NCBI GenBank assembly: GCA_031404435.1
Contig: JANNHO010000384.1
Span: forward strand, 1 to 32,369
DNA from: VFMC01 sp031404435
GTDB taxonomy: Bacteria; Actinomycetota; Acidimicrobiia; Acidimicrobiales; Ilumatobacteraceae
Length of the DNA: 32,369 bases
Reading direction: 5' to 3'
Shown here: positions 15,443-24,259 of the stretch, one piece after another
Position numbering within the stretch: position 1 is the stretch's first letter
Layout of the letters: the number at the start of each line of letters is the position of its first letter
Program-made: the position numbers and the translations under genes
Notes under the pieces: model-generated
The model's database searches: none
What the model saw: the letters and a program-made list of their open reading frames with translations, nothing else
What the model was told of the DNA's origin: nothing

Positions 15443-16294
15443 ATGCCACTGAACCCTGATGCCGTCGGAGCTTCCGGCGATCCCCGCGACATCTCGTGGA
15501 ACTCCAAGGACGCGTTGCTCTACGCCGTCGGCATCGGTGCCGGCCAGGCCGATTTGGCGTTCACGACCGAGAACACCGCCGACGTACAACAGGTGGTGTA
15601 CCCCAGCTTCGCGGTCGTCGCCGGATCGGATAGTGGGTCACGCGGCGCGAGCGCGATGGGCAAGATCGGCACGTTCAACTTTGCGATGCTGGTCCACGGC
15701 AGCCAGTCGATCACGCTGCACCGGCCCATCCCCGTCGAGGCGAAGGCGGTCATGCAGGACCGGATCGTGGCGATGTACGACAAGGTCAAGGCCGCAGTCG
15801 TGGTGATGGAGACCGAGGTCAAGCTCGACTCGGGCGAGCCGCTATGGACCACCGGATCGTCGGTGTTCATCCGTGGTGAGGGCGGTTGGGGCGGCGACCG
15901 CGGTCCCTCCGGCGGCCAACATCAACCGCCTGATTCGGCCCCCGATCACGAGATCGCGATGCAGACATCGCCGGATCAAGCGTTCGTATACCGACTCTCG
16001 GGCGACCACAACCCACTGCACACCGATCCCTCGTTCGCCGCGATTGGCGGGTTCGACCGGCCGATCCTGCACGGGTTGTGCTCGTACGGGTTCACCGTTC
16101 GAGGACTGCTCGGGGCACTGTGCGACAACGACGTCACCCGCTTCGACCACGTCGAGGGCCGCTTCTCCTCACCCGTGATGCCCGGCGACCTGCTCACGGT
16201 GCGGGCATGGAACACCGGCGACGGCGCAGCGGTATTCACCACCTCCGTCGGCGACCGCACGGTCATCGATCAAGGCCACGTCCGCTTCTCCTGA
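15443..16294 (+). CDS. MaoC-like enoyl-CoA hydratase 2
   Basis: This 283-residue double hot-dog protein resembles the hydratase-2 part of MFE-2. The N-terminal half (ALLYAVGIGAGQADLAFTTE, then VVYPSFAVVAG) is the substrate-binding hot dog. The C-terminal half carries the hydratase-2 motif YRLSGDHNPLHTDP with Asp188 and His193, followed by FDRPILHGLCSYGF. The reaction is hydration of trans-2-enoyl-CoA to (R)-3-hydroxyacyl-CoA, matching the SDR upstream. AAAGG before the ATG serves as ribosome binding site. The next gene, proS, is convergent. No clear terminator is seen in the 30 bp between them. Confidence 0.92.
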   Translation: MPLNPDAVGASGDPRDISWNSKDALLYAVGIGAGQADLAFTTENTADVQQVVYPSFAVVAGSDSGSRGASAMGKIGTFNFAMLVHGSQSITLHRPIPVEAKAVMQDRIVAMYDKVKAAVVVMETEVKLDSGEPLWTTGSSVFIRGEGGWGGDRGPSGGQHQPPDSAPDHEIAMQTSPDQAFVYRLSGDHNPLHTDPSFAAIGGFDRPILHGLCSYGFTVRGLLGALCDNDVTRFDHVEGRFSSPVMPGDLLTVRAWNTGDGAAVFTTSVGDRTVIDQGHVRFS

Positions 16295-16324
16295 ACGCGC
16301 TTGTTTGTCGGACGGTGGCGCGGG

Positions 16325-18088
16325 TCAATCGAGGGTGCAGAGGAGGGCGACGATGTCGGTGAGGGCCACATCGCGCTTGTCGCCGGAGCGGCGATCGGTC
16401 AGTTCGACCATGCCGTCGGCGAGGCCACGACCGACTACGACGATGGTGGGTACGCCGAGCAGGTCGGCGTCTTTGAACTTGATCCCGGGCGATACGCCAG
16501 CCCGGTCGTCGAACAGCACCCGCAGCCCGGCGGCCTCGCACTCGGCGGCGAGGACCTCGGCGGCCGGCAACTGCGCGTCAGTGGCCTTGCCGGTGGCGAC
16601 GATGTGCACGTCGGCTGGAGCGACGGCGCGCGGCCACACCAGGCCCCGGTCGTCGCAGTTCAGTTCGGCGATCGCCCCGACAGCACGCGACACGCCGATG
16701 CCGTAGGAACCCATGGTGACCACCCGGGTTTTTCCGTTCTGGTCGAGTACGGTCAGGCCCAGCGCCTCGGCGTACATCCGGCCGAGTTGGAAGATGTGCC
16801 CGATCTCGATGCCCCTGGCGATCTCGAGTGCCGCACCACAGCGCGGGCACGGGTCTCCGCCATGCACTTCGGCCGCCTCGATCACGCCGTCGGCGGTGAA
16901 GTCGCGCCCGGCGGTGAGATCAACGACGTGGTGACCCCGTTGGTTCGCCCCGGTGATCCACCGACTGCCATCGACGATGCGCGGATCGACCACGAAACGG
17001 ATGCCCGAGAGTGAGTTTTCGCCCAGCGACTCCGGTCCGATGTAGCCCTTCACGAGATGCGCGTTCGCCGCGAAGTCGGCCTCGGTGAACGGTTCGATCT
17101 CGGCCGGGGCAACCTGTGCCTCGAGCCGTTTCATGTCGACGTCGCGATCACCCGGCACCCCGATCGCCAACGCGGTGGACGTGCCATCGGGATGGCGCAA
17201 GGTGACGACAACGTTCTTCAAGGTGTCGGCCGCGGTCCAGTCGCGGTCGTCGCGCCGCAGATCGGCCCGGCCGTTCATCAGATCGACGAGGGTCTGGATC
17301 GTCGGGGTATCGGGCGTGTCGACCACGCGTGACAGCGGTGCGTCGTCGCTGGCCAGCGCGGCCGGCGGGGCAACCTGCACTGCTTCGGTGTTCGCCGCAT
17401 AGTCGCACTGCGTGCACCGCACGTACGTGTCCTCGCCGACCGGAAGCGGAGCGAGGAACTCCTCGCTGGCCGACCCGCCCATTGCCCCGCTCATCGCCGA
17501 CACGATCACGTACGGCATGCCGAGGCGCTCAAAGGTGCGCTGGTATGCGGCGCGGTGCTTGTCGTAGTTGACCTGCAATCCTTCGTCGTCGAGGTCGAAG
17601 CTGTAGGAGTCCTTCATCGAGAACTCGCGGCTGCGCAGCAGGCCGGCGCGCGGCCTGGCCTCATCGCGGAACTTGTTCTGGATCTGATAGATCACGAGCG
17701 GCAGATCCTTGTAGCTGCTGTACAGGTCTTTCACCAACAACGCGAACATCTCTTCGTGCGTTGGCGCGAGCAACATGTCGGCCCCGCGACGATCCTTCAA
17801 CCGGAACAGGTTGTCGCCGTAGTCGGTCCACCTGCCCGTCTTTTCATACGGCTCGCGAGGGAGCAGGGCCGGGAAGTGCACCTCTTGGAAGCCCTCGCGG
17901 TCCATCTCGTCACGGATGATCCGCTCGACGTTGCGGAACACGATCCACCCCAGCGGCAGCCAGGTGAACCCCCCCGGGGCGGCGCGGCGGATGTAACCGG
18001 CTCGCACGAGGAGGCGGTGGCTCGCCACCTCGGCGCTCGCTGGGTCATCGCGCAACGTGCGAACAAACAAGGTGGAGAGGCGGAGCAC
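16325..18088 (-). CDS. proS: Prolyl-tRNA synthetase
   Basis: The protein of 587 residues is a bacterial-type class II prolyl-tRNA synthetase, charging tRNA-Pro in the cytoplasm. The N-terminus (TLFVRTLRDDPASAEVASHR, LLVRAGYIRRAAPGGFTWLP) and motif 2 (IQNKFRDEARPRAGLLRSRE) are those of the long bacterial form. The editing domain insert (INS) follows, and GSYGIGVSRAVGAIAE is motif 3. Editing-domain sequence such as NTEAVQV is present. The anticodon-binding domain (PADVHIVATGK) closes the protein. Start and length agree with the family. It is divergent from the rimP operon, about 190 bp away. Confidence 0.96.
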   Translation of the reverse strand: MLRLSTLFVRTLRDDPASAEVASHRLLVRAGYIRRAAPGGFTWLPLGWIVFRNVERIIRDEMDREGFQEVHFPALLPREPYEKTGRWTDYGDNLFRLKDRRGADMLLAPTHEEMFALLVKDLYSSYKDLPLVIYQIQNKFRDEARPRAGLLRSREFSMKDSYSFDLDDEGLQVNYDKHRAAYQRTFERLGMPYVIVSAMSGAMGGSASEEFLAPLPVGEDTYVRCTQCDYAANTEAVQVAPPAALASDDAPLSRVVDTPDTPTIQTLVDLMNGRADLRRDDRDWTAADTLKNVVVTLRHPDGTSTALAIGVPGDRDVDMKRLEAQVAPAEIEPFTEADFAANAHLVKGYIGPESLGENSLSGIRFVVDPRIVDGSRWITGANQRGHHVVDLTAGRDFTADGVIEAAEVHGGDPCPRCGAALEIARGIEIGHIFQLGRMYAEALGLTVLDQNGKTRVVTMGSYGIGVSRAVGAIAELNCDDRGLVWPRAVAPADVHIVATGKATDAQLPAAEVLAAECEAAGLRVLFDDRAGVSPGIKFKDADLLGVPTIVVVGRGLADGMVELTDRRSGDKRDVALTDIVALLCTLD

Positions 18089-18129
18089 GGCGCGGAAGGC
18101 TACCGGGCCGGTACGGGCACCTCGGCCGA

Positions 18130-18135
18130 TATACT
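18130..18135 (+). promoter_or_regulatory. Possible -10 element of the rimP-nusA operon
   Basis: TATACT stands out in the G+C-rich intergenic region between proS and rimP. No convincing -35 box is seen at the usual spacing. Transcription from here would start just before the leader hairpins. Confidence 0.35.
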
Positions 18136-18136
18136 C

Positions 18137-18198
18137 GTTCAGTCCTTGAGTTCTCTGAACCGAAGGCGTGGGCCCTCAGGTCCACGCCTTCTTGTTTG
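18137..18198 (+). terminator. Attenuator-like leader of the rimP-nusA operon
   Basis: A short hairpin (GTTCAG 18137-18142 with CTGAAC 18155-18160) is followed at once by a 10-bp perfect stem (GAAGGCGTGG 18162-18171 with CCACGCCTTC 18182-18191) and a T-rich tail (TTGTTTG). This is an intrinsic-terminator shape placed 85 bp before the rimP start and after the likely promoter. It suggests premature termination control of the operon; NusA itself is a plausible regulator, as NusA autoregulation is known in E. coli. Confidence 0.6.
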
Positions 18199-18275
18199 AG
18201 GAACCCCAGGTCGACAGCAAGACGAAGGTCACGTGCACGCCGCCCCCGTGCCGAAATCGCCGAAGGAGGATCATC

Positions 18276-18941
18276 ATGAGCGACAACGCCGTCATCGAAC
18301 GCGTCACCCGGATGGTCGCTCCCTTGGTGGCCCAGATGCACCTCGATCTCTACGACATCGAGTTTCGCGGCGGCACGCTGCGGATCACCATCGACACCCC
18401 TCCGGGCACCGAGGGTGGCGTCGACCTCGAGATGATCTCCCTCGTCACCCGAATGATCTCGCGCGATTTCGATCACGACGATCCGGTGCCAGGCAAGTAC
18501 AACCTGGAAGTCACCAGCCCCGGGCTGGAACGGACGCTGCGCACCGCGTTGCACTACCACCGCGAGGTCGGCAAGACCGTGGCGCTGCGCTTGCGCGATC
18601 CGCTCGACGGAGAACGGCGGATGCAGGGCGTGCTGGTTGCCGCGACCGACACCGATATCACGATCCGCCTCGACGATGCCGAACGGTCCGAGCGCCGGAT
18701 CCCGCACACCCAGATCGACCGGGCCCGCACCGTGTTCATCTGGGGCCCGGCGCCAAAGCCCGGCAAAGCACCCGCCGGGACCAGGTCCGCCGGTGCGAAA
18801 ACGGCATCCAAGACCGGTCCGAAATCTGGTTCACGGTTGGCCGGTTCATCGGCTGGTCCAGCGGCCGGCCCCGAGCAGACGGCATCCGCCGCTGCCACGT
18901 CATCGCCCGCAGAGGCGTCACCCACGCAGGAGGCACCATGA
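18276..18941 (+). CDS. rimP: Ribosome maturation factor RimP
   Basis: RimP assists 30S subunit assembly. The first about 150 residues form the normal protein: VIERVTRMVAPLVAQMHLDL, YDIEFRGGTLRITIDTP, the NLEVTSPGLERTL motif, and a C-terminal SH3-like domain (GKTVALRLRDPL to ARTVFIW). A tail of about 65 residues rich in Ala, Ser, Pro, Lys and Gly follows, an extension not found in the minimal family. The ATG is set by AAGGAGG at 6-nt spacing. Its stop overlaps the nusA start as ATGA, so the two are translationally coupled. Confidence 0.93.
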   Translation: MSDNAVIERVTRMVAPLVAQMHLDLYDIEFRGGTLRITIDTPPGTEGGVDLEMISLVTRMISRDFDHDDPVPGKYNLEVTSPGLERTLRTALHYHREVGKTVALRLRDPLDGERRMQGVLVAATDTDITIRLDDAERSERRIPHTQIDRARTVFIWGPAPKPGKAPAGTRSAGAKTASKTGPKSGSRLAGSSAGPAAGPEQTASAAATSSPAEASPTQEAP

Positions 18942-20155
18942 GCAGTCTCGACATGTCCGAAGCCGTACGGATGTTGGCCAACGAAAAGAACATCTCGGTG
19001 GAAACGTTGCTCCACGTGCTCGTCGAGGCGCTCGCCACGGCCTACAAGCGTCGTGCCGGTGCCGCCGAGGAAGTGGTCGTCGAGATCAACCCCGACACGC
19101 TCGAGTTCACCTTCACGGCCTATGACGTCGACGAAGACGGCCTGTGGGTCAACGAGCGCGATGACACACCGCGCAAGGAAGAGATGGGCCGCATCGCTGC
19201 CACGACCTTCCGTCAGGTGATGGGCCAGCGAATCCGCGAAGCCGAGCGTGACCGCAAGTTCGAAGAGTACGCCAACCGCGAAGGCGACATCGTCACGGGC
19301 ATCATCCAGCAAACCGATGCTCGCTACACGCTGCTCGACCTCGGTCGGGTGGAAAGCCTGCTACCCCAAGCCGAGCAGGTGCCGTTCGAGCGACCCGAGC
19401 CCGGCGCACGCGTCAAGGCCTACATCGTCGAGGTGCGCAAGACTGCCAAGGGTCCCCAGATCGTGGTCAGCCGCACCCATCCAGGCCTGATCAAGCGATT
19501 GTTCGAGCTCGAGGTGCCCGAGATCGCCGACGGCATCGTCGAGATCCGTGCCTGTGCGCGTGAGCCAGGGCACCGCACCAAGATCGCGGTGTGGAGCAAC
19601 GACCACAACGTCGACCCCGTTGGTGCCTGCGTTGGCGCTCGTGGTGGTCGTGTACGCATGGTCGTCAACGAGCTGCGCGGCGAAAAGATCGACATCGTGC
19701 CCTACAGCGAGGACCTTGCCGACTTCGTCGCCAAGGCGCTGTCGCCGGCCAAGGTCAAAGAAGTGATCATCAGCGACGATGGCACGCAGGCCGACGTGAT
19801 CGTCCCCGACCATCAACTCAGCCTGGCCATCGGCAAGGAGGGCCAGAACGCTCGGCTCGCCGCTCGCCTCACCGGTGTGCGTGTCGACATTCGCGGCGAG
19901 ACTCAACACCTCGAGGCACCCGACGAAGCCGACTACGCCGAGGGCGAGTGGGTCGAGAACGCCGAAGGCGTGATGGAGTTCCGCGCCGCAGACGGATCAG
20001 TCATCAGTGCCGCCCAGTGGAACGAAGGCGTAGCGACCGAACCTGCTGCCGACGCCGAGCCCGCTGCCGAGCCAGCGCCAACCGAGCCTGGATCATCCGG
20101 TGACACCGAGGTCACCACCCAAGCCGAGGAGGTTGGCGACGAAGCGAATTCCTGA
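18938..20155 (+). CDS. nusA: Transcription termination/antitermination factor NusA
   Basis: The protein of 405 residues binds RNA polymerase and nascent RNA, affecting pausing, termination and antitermination. It contains the N-terminal polymerase-binding domain (to about residue 125), an S1 domain (GDIVTGIIQQTDARYTLLDL), and two KH domains (GACVGARGGRVRMVVNEL near 229, LAIGKEGQNARLAARLTG near 296). It ends in a Glu/Ala/Pro-rich acidic tail in place of the C-terminal repeats of proteobacterial NusA. This layout is usual for actinobacteria. A GCAGGAGG ribosome binding site lies inside the end of rimP. Confidence 0.95.
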   Translation: MSSLDMSEAVRMLANEKNISVETLLHVLVEALATAYKRRAGAAEEVVVEINPDTLEFTFTAYDVDEDGLWVNERDDTPRKEEMGRIAATTFRQVMGQRIREAERDRKFEEYANREGDIVTGIIQQTDARYTLLDLGRVESLLPQAEQVPFERPEPGARVKAYIVEVRKTAKGPQIVVSRTHPGLIKRLFELEVPEIADGIVEIRACAREPGHRTKIAVWSNDHNVDPVGACVGARGGRVRMVVNELRGEKIDIVPYSEDLADFVAKALSPAKVKEVIISDDGTQADVIVPDHQLSLAIGKEGQNARLAARLTGVRVDIRGETQHLEAPDEADYAEGEWVENAEGVMEFRAADGSVISAAQWNEGVATEPAADAEPAAEPAPTEPGSSGDTEVTTQAEEVGDEANS

Positions 20156-20174
20156 TCTGCTCGATACGGTACCT

Positions 20175-20477
20175 GTGCGTACCTGCGTGGGCTGCCGCTC
20201 TGCGGTGCCACAGGACACGTTGGTACGCTGCGTCCTCTCCGCCGATGGTGAGGCCGTGATCAGTCGTACCGCTGCTGGACGAGGTGCGTGGGTGTGCTCG
20301 ATCGAGTGCATCGACGTGGCTCGGCGCAAACGAGCATTTGAACGAGCATGGCGACGCCCCGTGAGGGCTGGCGCGCTCGACGAACTCAAGAAGACATTCG
20401 AATCCAACCTGAAGATGACGAAAAAATGGTCGGCCGCCGGACATCAGTCCGACGAGGCGACGCCAATGAAAGGCTGA
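20175..20477 (+). CDS. ylxR: YlxR-family (DUF448) RNA-binding protein
   Basis: This small basic protein of about 100 residues begins with the hallmark RTCVGCR and continues with LVRCVLSADGEAVI, AGRGAWVCSIECIDVARRKR and FERAWRR, all typical of YlxR. It is a nucleic-acid-binding protein of the nusA-infB operon; roles in RNase P regulation or as a nucleoid-associated factor have been proposed for homologs. The GTG at 20175 puts the first Cys at the normal position; the frame is open upstream to a GTG at 20100 overlapping nusA. No strong ribosome binding site decides between them, and coupling to nusA is likely. Confidence 0.88.
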   Translation: MRTCVGCRSAVPQDTLVRCVLSADGEAVISRTAAGRGAWVCSIECIDVARRKRAFERAWRRPVRAGALDELKKTFESNLKMTKKWSAAGHQSDEATPMKG

Positions 20478-20483
20478 ACAAGT

Positions 20484-23400
20484 TTGGCGAAGAACCTGCG
20501 CGTACACGAGCTCGCCAAAGAGCTCGGAATGACGAATCCAGAGTTGCTCGCGCTGTGTGGCGCGATGGGTGTGGAGGCCAAGAGCCAGTCCTCCGCGGTC
20601 ATCGAGGCACAGGCCGATCGACTCCGTCGTCGCGCCGAACGTGATGGTCTGACCCGGTCGGCGCAGCCTGAGGATGCCAAGGCGGCCAAGAAGGGCGCAG
20701 CGAAGAAGGTATCGACCACCGCCAAGGTGGCGACCAACGCTGGCCCGACGGCGGTCGTCGGCGGCGCTGTTGCCGTCGCGGATGCCCCGATCTCGCCATC
20801 AGCGGGACCCGGTACCTCCGCGCCAGCCCCGTCAGCCAGCACGCCTGCTGCGGATTCGTCCGCTGGCCCGGCCGCCGTTGCGACTGCCGATTACGCGGCG
20901 GCCCCCGCAGCCGCGGTCTCCACACCAGCGCCAGTTACCGCCGACCAAGCCCCCGTGACCACGAGCGTCACGACGGCCGCGCCCGCCGATGCCCTTGCTC
21001 CGGCACCGGTCCGCCCCGTTGTCGCCGACCCGGACGAATCGCGCAAGATCGTGAGTGCCCGCCCGAGCCTGGGCGAGCCCGCCCGCCCGAGTGCTGTTCC
21101 GGGTCGCCCGCTGCCAGCCGGGGCACCCCGCCCTGCGCCGTCGGTGTCGTCGGCCGGTCCGTCACAACGGGTCGCCCCCGCTGGACCGTCGGCGCCCGCT
21201 GGTCCGTCGGGCCCGCCGCGAACTGCGGTTCCCAGCCGCCCCGATGCACCGCGCCCGGCTGCTGCCAGCTCGGGCCCTGCGACTGCCGGATCGGGCCCGG
21301 CGACTGCCGGCGTCGGTCCCGCTGCTCCTGCCGGGGCCGGTCCGCGCCCGTCGGCACCATCACGTCCCACGTCGACATCAGGTCGCGCGATTCCGCCGCC
21401 ACCCGGCATGAGCCGCCCCGTGTCGGCGTCGGGTCGTCCGATCCCGCCGCCGCCCGGTAGCGCTCGTCCGCCTGCGCCCGGTGCACGCTCGGGTCCGCCC
21501 GGTGCACGCCCGGCAGGTGCTGGCTATCAGGGCCGCCCCGGCGGACCCGGGGCCTATGCCGGTCGTCCCGGTGGTCCCGGCCGTCCCGGTGGCCCCAGCA
21601 GCGGTCCCGGCGGTGCGCGCCCCGGTGGGTTCGGGCCGCGTCCCGGCGGCCCTGGCGGCGGGCCCGGTGGCCCTGGCGGTCCTCGTCCCGGTGGTCCCGG
21701 TGGTGGCGGGCCGCGTCCGAACGGTCAGCGCCGTGCCCCGCGCAAGAAGAGCAGGGCGCGTCGGCGTCGCGATTTCGAAGAGATGCAGCCGCAGCTCGGC
21801 GGAACCTATGTCCCGAGCGGCGCGTCGGTGCCCGAGGGCACCATCGTGGTCGAACGAGGTGTGTCGGCACAGGAGTTCGCTCCCAAATTGAACCGCTCCG
21901 CAGCCGATGTCATCCGCTTCTTGATGTCCAACGGCGAGATGGTCACCACCACGATGACTCTCACCGACGAACAGATGGAACTGTTCGCGCTCGAGATCGG
22001 TGCCGACTTGTTGCTCGTCGAAGCCGGTCAGCAAGAAGAGCTCGAACTGCAGGCCATGTTCGACGACTCCGACGACGACGACGAGGAACTGCAGCAGCTG
22101 CGGGCCCCGATCGTTACCGTCATGGGACACGTCGACCACGGTAAGACCACCTTGCTCGACAAGATCCGCAAGGCCAACGTGGTCGCCGGCGAAGCCGGTG
22201 GCATCACCCAGCACATTGGTGCATACCAGGTTGATCGGCCGACCGGCAAGATCACCTTCCTCGACACGCCCGGCCACGCGGCATTCACCAAGATGCGTGC
22301 CCGTGGCGCGCAGGTGACCGACATCGTGGTGCTGATGGTTGCCGCCGACGACGGTGTGATGCCGCAGACGATCGAGGCGATCAACCACGCCCGAGCGGCC
22401 GATGTGCCGATCATCGTGGCGCTCAACAAGATCGACAAAGACAACGCCGACGTGCAGCGCACGCTGTCGCAGTTGTCCGAGCATGAACTCGTCGCCGAGT
22501 CGTGGGGTGGTGACACGATCGTCGTCGAGATGTCGGCACAGCAAGATCTCGGCGTCGACGATCTACTCGAGCAGTTGCTCGTGGTGGCCGAGCTCGAAGA
22601 GCTCACCGCGAACCCGACGGGGCGGGCCAAGGGCGTCGTGCTCGAAGCCAACCTCGACACCGGTCGCGGTCCTGTCGCCACCATCTTGATCGACAAAGGC
22701 ACCCTGAAAGTCGGAGATCCCATCGTGGCCGGTGCTGCGTGGGGTCGCGTGCGGGCAATGATCGATTCCGCCGGCCAGCAGGTGAAAGAAGCCGGTCCCA
22801 GCACTCCGGTGCAGGTCCTTGGCCTGTCAGCGGTACCCAATGCCGGTGACGAGTTCCGCGGTGCGCCCGATGAAAAAACGGCGCGTACCGTTGGTGAAGC
22901 CCGCGAGCAGCGCTCACGGCTCACCAACCAGCGCGGCGACGCCCGGGTGCAACGCGGCGTGAAGCTCGAAGACATCTTCAGCCAGATCCAAGCCGGCGAG
23001 GTCGCCACCTTGAACCTGGTGTTGAAAGCTGATGTTCAGGGTTCGCTCGAAGCCGTGACCGAGAGCTTGCGGCGCCTCGAGCGAGACACCGTGAAGCTGG
23101 CGTTCGTGCACCGCGCCGTCGGTGGGATCACCGAAAACGACATCACCCTCGCGGCCGCAACCAACGCCACGCTTATCGGCTTCAACGTTCGCCCCGACCG
23201 CAAGGCCCGTGACCTTGCCGACGCCGAGGACGTCGAGATTCGTACCTACGAGATCATCTACAAGCTGCTCGAAGACATCGAGCGGGCGATGGTCGGTCTC
23301 CTGGCGCCCGAGTTCGAAGAGGTCGTCACCGGCGAAGCGATGGTGCGTGAAGTGTTCCGGGTGCCCAAGATCGGCTCGATCGCCGGTTGCCAGGTTCGTA

Positions 23401-23612
23401 CCGGTGTCATCACACGTGGCTCGAAGGTGCGCTTCCTGCGCGAGGGCGTCATCATCTGGAAGGGCAGCATCCAGTCGCTGCGCCGGTTCAAAGACGACGT
23501 GCGCGAGGTCCGTGAGGGCTTCGAGTGCGGGATCGGGTTGTCGGACTTCCAGGACCTCAAGGGTGGCGATCTGATCGAGACGTTCGAAGAACGCGAGATC
23601 GCCCGCGTCTGA
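20484..23612 (+). CDS. infB: Translation initiation factor IF-2
   Basis: IF-2 is the GTPase that brings initiator tRNA to the 30S subunit. The protein of 1042 residues has the N-terminal helical domain (LRVHELAKELGMTNPELLAL), then a very long low-complexity region, about residues 70-430, first Ala/Pro/Ser-rich and then Gly/Pro/Arg-rich. The conserved core follows: G1 GHVDHGKT (548-555), G3 DTPGH (from 594), G4 NKID (from 648), and domains II to IV to the end. Such extended N-termini are common in actinobacteria. The start is a TTG at 20484 with AAAGG upstream. The stop TGA shares one base with the ATG of the next gene (TGATG), indicating coupled translation. Confidence 0.96.
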   Translation: MAKNLRVHELAKELGMTNPELLALCGAMGVEAKSQSSAVIEAQADRLRRRAERDGLTRSAQPEDAKAAKKGAAKKVSTTAKVATNAGPTAVVGGAVAVADAPISPSAGPGTSAPAPSASTPAADSSAGPAAVATADYAAAPAAAVSTPAPVTADQAPVTTSVTTAAPADALAPAPVRPVVADPDESRKIVSARPSLGEPARPSAVPGRPLPAGAPRPAPSVSSAGPSQRVAPAGPSAPAGPSGPPRTAVPSRPDAPRPAAASSGPATAGSGPATAGVGPAAPAGAGPRPSAPSRPTSTSGRAIPPPPGMSRPVSASGRPIPPPPGSARPPAPGARSGPPGARPAGAGYQGRPGGPGAYAGRPGGPGRPGGPSSGPGGARPGGFGPRPGGPGGGPGGPGGPRPGGPGGGGPRPNGQRRAPRKKSRARRRRDFEEMQPQLGGTYVPSGASVPEGTIVVERGVSAQEFAPKLNRSAADVIRFLMSNGEMVTTTMTLTDEQMELFALEIGADLLLVEAGQQEELELQAMFDDSDDDDEELQQLRAPIVTVMGHVDHGKTTLLDKIRKANVVAGEAGGITQHIGAYQVDRPTGKITFLDTPGHAAFTKMRARGAQVTDIVVLMVAADDGVMPQTIEAINHARAADVPIIVALNKIDKDNADVQRTLSQLSEHELVAESWGGDTIVVEMSAQQDLGVDDLLEQLLVVAELEELTANPTGRAKGVVLEANLDTGRGPVATILIDKGTLKVGDPIVAGAAWGRVRAMIDSAGQQVKEAGPSTPVQVLGLSAVPNAGDEFRGAPDEKTARTVGEAREQRSRLTNQRGDARVQRGVKLEDIFSQIQAGEVATLNLVLKADVQGSLEAVTESLRRLERDTVKLAFVHRAVGGITENDITLAAATNATLIGFNVRPDRKARDLADAEDVEIRTYEIIYKLLEDIERAMVGLLAPEFEEVVTGEAMVREVFRVPKIGSIAGCQVRTGVITRGSKVRFLREGVIIWKGSIQSLRRFKDDVREVREGFECGIGLSDFQDLKGGDLIETFEEREIARV

Positions 23613-24259
23613 TGGTCGACCTCGACTTCTTCTGGGACCCGATTTGACCGTGGGCATGGATCACCTCCCGGTGGGTGGTGGAAGTACAACGTCTGCGTGA
23701 CTACACCGTCGAATGGCGGTTCATCAGCCTTGCCGTGCTCAACGAGGATCGCGTCGCCGATTGGTACACCCCCGCCTACCGGCGCGGTCATGTGGCCGGC
23801 TTGGAATGCCTGCGTGTTGCCGACGCCGTCCGCCTCGGTCATGGCAACGGCGGCAACGACGGGGTCGCGAAGCTGTACGAGGCGCTCGGCACCATGATTC
23901 ACCACGACCAGCGCGGTGACGACCTGCGAGACGATTCGGCAAGGTTCATCCGCGAGGCACTCGGCCGTGCCGGGCTCGACGAAACGTTGGCCGAGCACTA
24001 CGCCAACGTTGCCCACGACGCACATCTGCGCGCCGAGACAGCGGTCGCCCTGGAGCGCGCCGGTAATGACGTAGGCACGCCGATCCTCACGTTCCACCCT
24101 GGTGCCGCCGACGAAAACAGCTTCTTCGGGCCCGTTGTCGCCTCGATCCCACGTGGTGACGACGCCATGCGATTGTGGGATGCGATCGAGCTCATCGCCA
24201 CCACGAGCGGGATGGCCGAGCTGAAGCGCTCGCTGCGCAGCCGACCGAATTTCGACTGA
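23612..24259 (+). CDS. DsbA-family selenoprotein candidate (Rv2466c-like), in-frame TGA as Sec12
   Basis: The ATG at 23612 overlaps the infB stop. The frame reads MVDLDFFWDPI, then TGA (23645-23647), then PWAWITSRWVVEVQ, and stays open to 24259, giving 215 residues if TGA is decoded. The protein matches the thioredoxin-fold family of mycobacterial Rv2466c (mycothiol-dependent nitroreductase/HCCA isomerase-like). That family has the redox motif DP-x-CPW-x-W-x-TSRW, and the TGA takes the place of its first Cys. The second Cys is Ala here. Other family marks are SLAVLNEDR, DVGTPILTF with the cis-Pro at 157, FFGPVVASIPRG and ELKRSLRSRPNFD. Without readthrough, translation would have to start at the GTG at 23675 and lose the first strand and the active site. 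The alternatives are a nonsense mutation or a sequencing error. Confidence 0.8.
23661..23681 (+). promoter_or_regulatory. SECIS-like hairpin after the TGA codon
   Basis: Bases 23661-23669 pair with 23673-23681: TCACCTCCC against GGGTGGTGG, with one U-U mismatch and one G-U wobble. The apical loop is GGU (23670-23672). The loop begins 22 nt after the TGA. A GG-starting loop and this spacing agree with the bacterial SECIS pattern read by SelB, as I recall it, and the GGU resembles the loop of E. coli fdhF. Confidence 0.65.

Noticed and set aside
23675..24259. Short DsbA-family gene starting at the GTG at 23675
   Set aside because: This start would omit the first beta strand and the active-site motif that are clearly encoded just upstream around the TGA; the longer selenocysteine reading explains more.
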